Below, one piece after another: positions 17,027-23,539 of a stretch of DNA of 64,000 nt; positions within the stretch are counted from its first letter, which is position 1; each line of letters starts with the position of its first letter. The translations under genes were made by a program, and so were the position numbers. The notes below the pieces were generated by a model that made no database searches, was not told the DNA's origin, and saw only the letters and a program-made list of their open reading frames with translations. Source of the DNA: Desulfolutivibrio sulfodismutans DSM 3696 (lineage in GTDB: Bacteria > Desulfobacterota > Desulfovibrionia > Desulfovibrionales > Desulfovibrionaceae); assembly GCF_013376455.1 (NCBI RefSeq), contig NZ_CP045504.1, positions 1,777,501 to 1,841,500 of the forward strand, written 5' to 3'.

Positions 17027-17050
17027 AAAAAAGCCCCCGGCGGCGGAGGC
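17027..17050 (-). terminator. Rho-independent terminator of the TadE/TadG block
   Basis: Read on the minus strand, GCCTCC-GCCGCC-GGGGGC forms a stem with one G-T pair and is followed by six Ts (17032-17027). It lies about 110 bases after the last TadE-like gene and separates that block from the TPR gene. Confidence 0.7.
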
Positions 17051-17163
17051 GTAAGGTTGATGGCCACACCCTCGTTCGGAAACCGGGGGGCGTCGGATCG
17101 TTCATGCGGTTTTCCCGGTCCAGGCCGGGGCGCGGTTCGGCCTACGGGCCGCACGCGCAGCGG

Positions 17164-17727
17164 TTAGTTGCAGGTGGCCCAGGGTTCGTTGAGCCGCCTC
17201 TCGGCCCGGGAGAGGGCAACAGTGGGTTGAATCGCGGACAAGCCGCCCTCCTCGGACGCGAACATGGGCAGCATCATGGCGGCCTGGAACGATTCCAGCA
17301 CCGGATAGTTATAGTCCACCTTGACCTCCACGGTGTCGCACGGCCCGCCCAGATCCCCGGTGGTTCCGTCCCCGGCGGAGTTGCTGCCCGGCCAGCTCGT
17401 CACCGAGATCGTCGCGCCCTCTGCCACACTTTTTCCCAAAAGGGCCAGTTGCGTCTTCACCTCGGTCTCGACCTGTTCCACACTGCGCGTGTCCGTGTCC
17501 ACCCCGGCCCCGGAAGAGGCCAGGGCCACGCCCATGCGCACGGCGTGTTGTATGCCGAGGCTGATGCGCATCATGTTGGCCACGTCGAAGATGCCCGTGA
17601 TGAACAGGATGAGCAGGGGCAGGACCAGGGCCATCTCCACGACCGTGGCCCCCCGGCAGTTGCCGCCCGCGCCCAGGCGACGCAGGGAAACCGGCGGCTG
17701 GTTTATTTGTGTGCGATGTGCGTTCAT
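17164..17727 (-). CDS. TadE-like pseudopilin (second)
   Basis: 187 residues. A positive N-terminal stretch ends in CRGATVVEMALVLPLLILF, the hydrophobic helix with glutamate typical of TadE-family pseudopilins, followed by a secreted domain with two Cys residues (GGPCDTVEV and WATCN). Such proteins go to the tight-adherence (Flp pilus) apparatus. The gene follows the TadG-like gene by 36 bases and is followed by a terminator, so it ends the operon. No Flp pilin, prepilin peptidase, TadA ATPase or secretin lies in the window, so the machinery must be elsewhere or absent. Confidence 0.8.
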   Translation of the reverse strand: MNAHRTQINQPPVSLRRLGAGGNCRGATVVEMALVLPLLILFITGIFDVANMMRISLGIQHAVRMGVALASSGAGVDTDTRSVEQVETEVKTQLALLGKSVAEGATISVTSWPGSNSAGDGTTGDLGGPCDTVEVKVDYNYPVLESFQAAMMLPMFASEEGGLSAIQPTVALSRAERRLNEPWATCN

Positions 17728-17763
17728 GATGCGTTCCCGTCCTTACCGCCCTGGGCTGCCACA

Positions 17764-19176
17764 CTACGACGAGGTTCCCATGGCCTCATCATAGGGAATG
17801 AGCCGATGCCCGAGCTGGCGGCCGATGAGCTTGAACACCTTGAGGATGTCCGTAGCGCTCGGGGCGTCGAAATAGTGGTCCAAGGTGCCTTCCTTGGACG
17901 AGGCGATCTGCTTCATAAGCGACACGTCCGTGGCGTCCGAGACGCCGAAGCGGATGGAGAAGATCTCGATCCCCAGCGCCTTGGCCGCTGCGGCCTCGTT
18001 CGCCATGGCCGTGTTGAGGCCGCCGCCGTCCTTGCAGTCCGGGAAGTTGGCGGGCGCGGGATAGGTCGTGGACAGGCCCATGCCGAAATAGGAGTTGGTC
18101 CAGTAGTTGTTGGGGGTGTACGAAATGCCGTAGGTGCCGCCGCAACGCCCGTCCTCGGTGTCGCCGTCGGTCAAAACGATCATGATCTTGCGGTACTTTT
18201 CATCCGAGCTGCCCTCGGTGAACGGCGACGCCGGGGTCAGCACGTGGCTGCCCCACTTGATGCCCTCGGAGATGATCGTGCCCGAGCCTGCGCCGTCGGC
18301 GCTTAGGGCCGAGATACGCGACAGGATGGAGGCGCGGTCCGTGGTCAGGGCCTCGACGTAGGAGATGTTGCTGCAGGTATCGGAGTCCACGTTGAGCGAC
18401 GATCCCGTGGGATAACGGTACTTGGCGGCCTTGTAGACATCGAGCAGCTTGCCGTTGTTGAACGTGCCGTTGGCGTTGCGGCAGCCTGCGGCCACGCCGT
18501 CCACGCCCGCGCGCAGGCGGACCATGCCCCGAAACGGCACCATGCCGATCTTGGTGGAGGGGGTGGTGTTGGAGGGCAGGATCAGCTCCACCAGATCCGT
18601 GGCCGCCGACTTGACGTTGGCGATGGGCGTGCCCTTCATGCTGCCGGTGGTGTCGAGCACCAGCACGATTTCCAGGTTGTTGAACCCGGCGCAGGCCTTT
18701 GCCGTGACTTGGCCGCTGCTGAGTCCGAGAACGCCCATGAGCAGATAGTCCACGTTGGCCTGGCCGACGACGCAGGCGCTGCGGACCTCGGACCCCGGCC
18801 CGGCCGAGACCATGGTGGCCTCGGGATAGTTGGCCGAGAGCATCTCCTGGGCCGCAGCCGCAGCGATGCCCTGGTCCATGTCCGGATCTTCGGGCAGGGC
18901 CATGCTCCCGGCCAGGGCCGCCGCGTCCACGGCGTTTTGCAGGGCGCGGTCGGCCAGGTACATGCGCCCGCCGTCCACGGCCAGACCCGCCGCGCCGATG
19001 ATCGCAGGCAGGGCGATGGCCAGAAGCGGCGTGATGGCTCCCCGGCGGCTGTGGTCCCTAGGGCAGCGGCATGACCGTGCTGGCCGTAAGCGTGCGATTC
19101 CACCCGCCAAGCATGTCCAGATCCGGGTAAGGTAGGTCGGCCTGGGACTGGGCGGCGATAACGGTCTGGTAGACAT
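17764..19176 (-). CDS. TadG-like pilus assembly protein with von Willebrand A domain
   Basis: 470 residues if begun at the ATG at 19176, which has AAGGTGG at good spacing but overlaps the preceding TadE gene by 119 bases; a later start cannot be excluded. RRGAITPLLAIALPAIIG near 45-62 is the membrane anchor of the TadG family, followed by VDGGRMYLADRALQNAVDAAALAG. The vWA domain begins near 165 with the metal site LDTTGSM and continues through VLTDGDTEDG. The domain is expected outside the cell membrane and may aid adhesion or assembly. The middle gene of a TadE-TadG-TadE set. Confidence 0.85.
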   Translation of the reverse strand: MSTRPLSPPSPRPTYLTRIWTCLAGGIARLRPARSCRCPRDHSRRGAITPLLAIALPAIIGAAGLAVDGGRMYLADRALQNAVDAAALAGSMALPEDPDMDQGIAAAAAQEMLSANYPEATMVSAGPGSEVRSACVVGQANVDYLLMGVLGLSSGQVTAKACAGFNNLEIVLVLDTTGSMKGTPIANVKSAATDLVELILPSNTTPSTKIGMVPFRGMVRLRAGVDGVAAGCRNANGTFNNGKLLDVYKAAKYRYPTGSSLNVDSDTCSNISYVEALTTDRASILSRISALSADGAGSGTIISEGIKWGSHVLTPASPFTEGSSDEKYRKIMIVLTDGDTEDGRCGGTYGISYTPNNYWTNSYFGMGLSTTYPAPANFPDCKDGGGLNTAMANEAAAAKALGIEIFSIRFGVSDATDVSLMKQIASSKEGTLDHYFDAPSATDILKVFKLIGRQLGHRLIPYDEAMGTSS

Positions 19177-19504
19177 AATCCACCTTCACTTTCACGTTTT
19201 TTTCCGATTCCGTATCCGTCACGGTGATTTCGACAGCCGGATCAGCGCCATCCAGGCCGCTGGTCAGGTTTTTCACCAGATCCGACGCGCCCGTGGTGTC
19301 GCCGTTCTCCCGCATCACCAGCCGCGCCGCTTCGCGAGAGGCAGACAGGATCGTTGAATATTCTCCAAGAATTTTGGAGCCCTCCACCAGGATCATCAAC
19401 AGCGGGGCCAGGACGAAGGCGGTCAGGACGGCCATCTCCACGGCGGCGACGCCCCGCTGGGAGTCGTGGCCTGTCGGCGTTATTCCGGGGACCGGTCTGT
19501 TCAT
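19058..19504 (-). CDS. TadE-like pseudopilin (first)
   Basis: 148 residues from the ATG at 19504, chosen because AGGAGGGG lies six bases upstream; the longer frame has no site. The N-terminus contains SQRGVAAVEMAVLTAFVLAPL, the glutamate-bearing helix of TadE proteins, followed by a soluble domain with VEITVTDTESEKNVKVKVDY. It opens the minus-strand set that continues with the TadG-like gene (119-base overlap) and a second TadE-like gene. The upstream 670 bases should contain the promoter. Confidence 0.82.
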   Translation of the reverse strand: MNRPVPGITPTGHDSQRGVAAVEMAVLTAFVLAPLLMILVEGSKILGEYSTILSASREAARLVMRENGDTTGASDLVKNLTSGLDGADPAVEITVTDTESEKNVKVKVDYVYQTVIAAQSQADLPYPDLDMLGGWNRTLTASTVMPLP

Positions 19505-20173
19505 GGTGGCCCCTCCTGTGTGGTTGAAGAATTCCCGCCCCGCGTCGAAAGCGACGGAGGTGGTTCCTTGCAGGTAGCAACAACCGTGCAACCGCTACAT
19601 GCGGCCCTGGCGGGGTTCCCCGGAGGACGCCGCCGCAGGTGATCAACACGCCGTGAAGCCTTGGGAAATGCCCGAGACCTCATCCCCGGCGTGCGAACCG
19701 TGGGGGGCGTGCGCCGCCCCGGGCGGGGCCGCCGCAACCGGTCACTGGTCCACGATCCGTGGACTGAAAGCCTCCGTTTGCCTGGCGGAATCCATTTCCT
19801 GTGGAGCGCGCGGCATGCCGGTGCGCCAAACATGTGCGGCCCTGTCCGCACTGCGGGATTCCCGGCCCGGCTGGCGGATGGTGCGGCGCGGCGATGCAGA
19901 CAGCGGCCTGAGCGTGAATCCACGGACTGTGGAACGAGGAGGGAGGATGTGGCCGAATGGCGGACGCGGGACGCTGGTGCAGTCGGCGGAGAGAGGGCAG
20001 AAAGGCGACCAACGCGACGCGGCCACAGGGCGCTGCCATGGATGCCGGGAGACGCTGTGCAACGACGGAAGCTGCGCGCCCGGAGGTCTGTCGCTGCCGT
20101 GAACGCCGGGGCGGCGCGCCTGGACGCGGAGACGGCCGGGGAACGGACGCGGTCGGCGGGAAACCGGGCCGGG
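19505..20173. other. Gene-free region between the Tad set and hicA
   Basis: About 670 GC-rich bases between divergent transcription units. The frames across it are low-complexity Arg/Gly/Ala shadows with no ribosome site or family motif. A search by eye for a cyclic-di-GMP riboswitch or other known leader on either strand gave nothing convincing. It may hold a decayed gene or a long leader of the Tad set. Confidence 0.5.
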
Positions 20174-20202
20174 TTGACGGTGGGGCAAATGTGCCCTATA
20201 TG
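20174..20202 (+). promoter_or_regulatory. hicAB promoter with built-in operator-like palindrome
   Basis: TTGACG at 20174-20179, 17 bases, then TATATG at 20197-20202. Between them lies the inverted repeat GGGCA-AATG-TGCCC (about 20182-20195), suitable as a HicB-binding site that would block the promoter. The hicA ATG is only 8 bases past the -10 element, so the message may start almost at the ATG. Confidence 0.6.
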
Positions 20203-20210
20203 ATGAAGGC

Positions 20211-20408
20211 ATGAAGTGCCGGGAGTTTCTCAGGCGTCTTGCCGCCCTCGGGGTGGTGATTGAACCGGCCCGGGGCAAGGGCGGGCACTGCCTGGCGCGC
20301 TTGGCCGGGAAAAAGGCCCCCATCCCGGTGCACGGCGACATGGATCTGGGGCCGGTCTTCATCAAGAAACTGTGCCGCCAACTGGGCATCGACCCGAAGG
20401 AACTGTAA
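20211..20408 (+). CDS. hicA: HicA toxin, mRNA interferase
   Basis: 65 residues, the usual length for this ribosome-independent RNase toxin. The dsRBD-like fold is marked by REFLRRLAALGVVIE, the catalytic histidine in GKGGHCLA near residue 27, the strand PIPVHGD and the C-terminal IKKLCRQLGI. The next gene begins four bases after its stop and encodes the matching antitoxin. It is probably autoregulated through the palindrome inside its promoter. Confidence 0.92.
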   Translation: MKCREFLRRLAALGVVIEPARGKGGHCLARLAGKKAPIPVHGDMDLGPVFIKKLCRQLGIDPKEL

Positions 20409-20412
20409 GGCC

Positions 20413-20886
20413 ATGCGCTATGCGGTCAGGCTGACCCCGGACGAAAACGGAACGGTCGTTGCCGAGGTCCCCGAGCTGCCGGGAGTCATCACTGTTGGAA
20501 CCGACGCATCGGACGCGCTGGATATGGCGCTGGATGCGGCGCTGACCATGCTGTGCGCCATGATGGACGAGGCCGAGGATATCCCGCCGCCCTCGGAAAT
20601 CGAACCCGGCGAAGCGTTTCTTGAGCTGCCGCCCATGGCCGTGGTGAAGCTGGCCGTGTACCAGGGGATGCGGGACCAGGGCGTGAGCCAGCTCAAGATG
20701 GCCGCGCGGCTGCATACTGACCCGAAATCCGTGCGGCGGTTGCTTGATCTGTACCACCGCTCAAAGTGGGATCACCTTGAAATGGCGCTGGAGGCGCTGG
20801 GATACCGAGCCGTGGTGCGGGTCGAGCCGTCGAAGGTGTATAAGGGGTTTTTTGGGGGTGAGGTGAAGGAGAGGGTTGTGGGATGA
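20413..20886 (+). CDS. hicB: HicB antitoxin
   Basis: 157 residues from the ATG at 20413; the longer frame reaching back into hicA is a shadow. The N-terminal RNase H-like partial fold (MRYAVRLTPDENGTVVAEVP, then ELPGVITVG and ASDALDMALDAAL) is followed by a helix-turn-helix (QLKMAARLHTDPKSVRRLLD). After the usual HicB end an extra tail (RVEPSKVYKGFFGGEVKERV) is rich in G and T bases. The DNA coding for this tail is repeated at 21723-21802 beyond a small insert, so the tail may be involved in, or left by, the insertion. Confidence 0.92.
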   Translation: MRYAVRLTPDENGTVVAEVPELPGVITVGTDASDALDMALDAALTMLCAMMDEAEDIPPPSEIEPGEAFLELPPMAVVKLAVYQGMRDQGVSQLKMAARLHTDPKSVRRLLDLYHRSKWDHLEMALEALGYRAVVRVEPSKVYKGFFGGEVKERVVG

Positions 20887-20890
20887 AGGG
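20811..20890 (+). repeat. Direct repeat 3, in-gene copy (3' end of hicB)
   Basis: The last 25 codons of hicB, the stop and four bases beyond match 21723-21802 at an offset of 912 with about five differences in 80 bases. All of the coding differences are silent, so the same tail is encoded in both copies. Confidence 0.9.
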
Positions 20891-21722
20891 CGGCCCGCCC
20901 CACGTCCCCTGCCCGGGATGACGGCGCGCCACGTCCGACGCGCATGGCGGTCATGCTGGGAACGCGTCGTGTGCGGCCGCCGCATCGCCGGTCAATTGCT
21001 CAAGGGGATGACCACCGTCTTCGTCGTCTGGGTCGGTCCTTCATACTCGAAACGAAACGGGGCCTTAAAGGGCTCCGTCACCGGGAGCGTCACCGGCACG
21101 AGCGGCGAGGCAGGTATTGTGGACGACAGGTTGTAGCACGTGCCTTGCGCCTTGTAGCTTAGATATGCCAGACTCACCACGCTGGTGCGCGTCACGTAGT
21201 AGGCACCATCATATTTGAATACCTGTGGGAATATCGTAAAATAATCATCCCCGAAATATTTGTCGCCCTGACAGTTTGCCTGGTTGTAAAAGACACCGCT
21301 GTTGTACAAGTCTTCAATGGAATACGTCAGATCATCTTGTGTCGCGTAACTGAATCCCATCACCGCGTTGAGTTGCGGGTTGTAGATCATGGCGATGGGA
21401 CGCACACCGGTCTGGATGGCCTGCTGGACCAGATACCCGAGGAATTGGTTCGCCGAGTCGTAGACCTTGATGTCGGCTGTGGCGTGCGACCAGCTAGCCA
21501 GGACCATGAGAAAGAGAATCAGACCCGTCAGCCGTTTCATGATGATGCTCCTGCGGTTCGTACACGGTTGCGTATGGGGTGGAATATGTGCAAATGCGTT
21601 GCCAATGGCAAGTGGAACGTGCGGGGGGGGACTGCGGGGAAAAGGCGCGGGGTCACGCAGATGGCGCGGGTGGCGAGCTGCGGGGTGGCGTGCGGGGAGA
21701 TTGAGGCGGTTCGGTACCTCGA
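20891..21722. other. Cassette 3: small insert between two hicB 3' ends
   Basis: 832 bases between the repeats. They hold one convincing gene, on the minus strand (20992-21540), with about 100 bases before and 180 after it. The 180 bases at 21541-21722 carry no supportable gene. No recombinase is present. Confidence 0.65.
20992..21540 (-). CDS. Secreted protein of unknown function
   Basis: 182 residues with AGGAG eight bases before the ATG. A clear signal peptide (about 1-22: KRLTGLILFLMVLASWSHATA) leads into a mature domain rich in Tyr, Phe and Asp, with two Cys residues (QANCQGDKYF and AQGTCYNLSS) that could form a disulphide. No family was recognised. It is the only gene of cassette 3 and is read opposite to hicAB, so it needs its own promoter beyond 21541. 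Export is well supported; the function is unknown. Confidence 0.7.
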   Translation of the reverse strand: MKRLTGLILFLMVLASWSHATADIKVYDSANQFLGYLVQQAIQTGVRPIAMIYNPQLNAVMGFSYATQDDLTYSIEDLYNSGVFYNQANCQGDKYFGDDYFTIFPQVFKYDGAYYVTRTSVVSLAYLSYKAQGTCYNLSSTIPASPLVPVTLPVTEPFKAPFRFEYEGPTQTTKTVVIPLSN

Positions 21723-21802
21723 CGTAGTGCGGGTGGAGCCGTCGAAGGTGTATAAGGGGTTCTTTGGGGGTGAGGTGAAGGAGAGGGTTGTGGGGTGAAG
21801 GG
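21723..21802 (+). repeat. Direct repeat 3, downstream copy (headless hicB 3' end)
   Basis: It encodes VVRVEPSKVYKGFFGGEVKE and then RVVG plus stop, exactly like the hicB terminus, but the sequence before it (21600-21722) is unrelated to hicB. The AT-rich membrane-protein gene begins just after it, so this copy is the border between cassette 3 and a further foreign segment. Confidence 0.9.
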
Positions 21803-21817
21803 GTATCGCTCTACAAA

Positions 21818-22582
21818 TCAATCTTGTAACTTTTTTATCCAATCATCATAATCTATGTTATTTGAGTTGGACCGCATCTCATTCTGTATATTCTTTTTCA
21901 TAATGTCCAAATCAAATCCAACTTTATATTTCAATATTTTTTCAACAATGAAAACATTAAATCTGATTCTATCCTTGAACCTTTGAATAAATTCATATAA
22001 CCCCCCAGAAAAATGCTCTTGTATCCCCATAAATTGCTTTTCACACATCTTTCTATATTCTCTTGCCCGTCTCTTTAATTCATATATATCAAAAAGCATT
22101 ATTTCTATTGCTTTGTAAACAACAAACCTTTCTTCCAGTGTAATGTCAACAGAGTTTTGCACATCATTTTTTAATATCAAATAAATATCCCATGGATGAG
22201 TTCTCAAATACATCTGAACTTTGTCGTATATATCATTAAATAATTCATTTTCAATTGAAAGTTCAAATCGTACTGATTCATCTTTAAATGCGTAAACAAT
22301 TTTTTCCAGCAAACAACATCTTGAATCCTTTTTCACTTTCTTTTTGCCAACAACATCGAGTAAATATGCAACCCATGACCCAGCACCTGCAGCAAGAAAA
22401 GCGCCAACAGTAGGCCCAATTACTTCTGGCTTCCACCACGGCGACTCTTGATATTGAAAAGAAAGATATAAAATTCTTGACAAAACAAAAATAACAAGCG
22501 ATACAAAAAAGAAAAATAACACGTCCCTTAAATTAATAAATTGCGTGCATATCAATTTTAATTTTTTAAATATCTTTTTCAT
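21818..22582 (-). CDS. AT-rich membrane protein of unknown function
   Basis: 254 residues. Two N-terminal membrane segments (about 20-42 and 55-75) are followed by a cytosolic, mostly helical, highly charged domain (ELKRRAREYRKMCEKQF, IQRFKDRIRFNVF). No family was recognised. Base composition and codon use are strikingly AT-rich compared with the chromosome, as in cassette 1, which points to recent transfer. There is no clear ribosome site before the ATG. The AT-rich zone extends to about 22665, just before the LysE gene. Membrane effectors of defence systems can look like this, but there is no partner gene to support that. Confidence 0.7.
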   Translation of the reverse strand: MKKIFKKLKLICTQFINLRDVLFFFFVSLVIFVLSRILYLSFQYQESPWWKPEVIGPTVGAFLAAGAGSWVAYLLDVVGKKKVKKDSRCCLLEKIVYAFKDESVRFELSIENELFNDIYDKVQMYLRTHPWDIYLILKNDVQNSVDITLEERFVVYKAIEIMLFDIYELKRRAREYRKMCEKQFMGIQEHFSGGLYEFIQRFKDRIRFNVFIVEKILKYKVGFDLDIMKKNIQNEMRSNSNNIDYDDWIKKLQD

Positions 22583-22670
22583 TTGAAAAGAAGGCTCAAG
22601 TTAATTCAAATATCATAATTAGCTTTTATGAGCTAGCACAACAAAGCCTTTACAATCCAGGTAACTTGCA

Positions 22671-23288
22671 TCACCCCGCCCGTCGCATCGCCGCAGTCAG
22701 CACCCCCGCGCCAACCAGCACGCCGCCGCCGGTTTTGCGGATGGCGGCGACAACGCCCGGTCTGGTCAGGCGGCTGCCCGCGCTGGCGGCAAGCGCCGCG
22801 TACATATAGGCATTGACCACGCCGAGCAGGGTAAATGTCGCACCGAGCAGCACCAGTTGCGGCGGCACGGGATGCTCATGCGACACGAACTGCGGCAGAA
22901 ACGCGATGAAGAACATGATGGTTTTGGGGTTCAGGACCGTGACGCAAAAGGCCTGGGCGAAGCGGGCTTTTTTGGCGGCCAGCGGGTCGGCGGCCACGAC
23001 CCCGCCCTTTTCGCGGATCATCTTCACCCCGAGCCAGACCAGATAGACCGCGCCGATCCATTTCACGGCCGTAAAAAGCGCGGCCGAGGTCGCCAAAACC
23101 GCCCCCAGCCCCAGCATGGACAGGGTAATGGCGGTCAGATCGCCGAGCGCCACGCCCGCCACCAGCGGCAGGACGTTACGTTTCCCGTCCGACAGCCCCC
23201 GGCTGATGAGCAGCATCACGGTCGGTCCCGGGATGACCAATATCACGACGGACGCGGCCACGAAGGCCAGATACAGTTCCACGGGCAT
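22671..23288 (-). CDS. LysE/RhtB family amino acid exporter
   Basis: 205 residues, the normal length, with six membrane segments. The N-terminal signature VILVIPGPTVMLLISRGL matches the conserved G-P-x-x-x-x-x-x-x-x-G pattern of LysE/RhtB proteins, and VTVLNPKTIMFFIAFLPQF is the second conserved loop. GAGGAG lies seven bases before the ATG. It should export amino acids such as homoserine, threonine or lysine; the substrate cannot be told. Downstream lies foreign AT-rich DNA. Confidence 0.9.
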   Translation of the reverse strand: MPVELYLAFVAASVVILVIPGPTVMLLISRGLSDGKRNVLPLVAGVALGDLTAITLSMLGLGAVLATSAALFTAVKWIGAVYLVWLGVKMIREKGGVVAADPLAAKKARFAQAFCVTVLNPKTIMFFIAFLPQFVSHEHPVPPQLVLLGATFTLLGVVNAYMYAALAASAGSRLTRPGVVAAIRKTGGGVLVGAGVLTAAMRRAG

Positions 23289-23438
23289 ATCATTCTCCTC
23301 ACGCTTCCCACATACGCGCTTCCCTATCCGGATTCAAGCGACCCTCACCATTTTCTCCAGGCGACATCCCTTGCCGTGCGCCTTTCCATCGCCACGGCAG
23401 CCAGGAAAAGTACTCTCGCGCGAACCGCCTGCGTTTCC

Positions 23439-23510
23439 GGGCGTTGATCCGGCCGCGAAGCGGCGGATCGACGCCCGAATCCAGGGGGTCCGGGGGAAAT
23501 GATTTCCCCC
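23439..23510. repeat. Tandem intergenic palindromes
   Basis: Two strong inverted repeats close together. At 23439-23476 GGGCG...GATCC.GCCGC pairs with GCGGC.GGATC...CGCCC around a GAA loop. At 23492-23510 GGGGGAAAT and ATTTCCCCC flank a single G. They lie between the radical SAM stop and the lysE start, both on the minus strand. They resemble the REP-like palindromes scattered between genes in Desulfovibrio and could stabilise transcript ends. Confidence 0.65.
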
Positions 23511-23539
23511 GGGAAATGCCTTTCTCTTCCTGCCTCGCG

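Noticed and set aside
15561-17054. Plus-strand frames of about 450-500 codons opposite the TPR lipoprotein
   Set aside because: Low-complexity Pro/Arg/Gly translations; the minus strand has TPR repeats, a lipobox and a ribosome site.
19505-19740. Possible cyclic-di-GMP riboswitch before the Tad set
   Set aside because: Some GC-rich stems and a GGTAGC-like stretch are present, but the conserved core elements of the known classes are missing on both strands.
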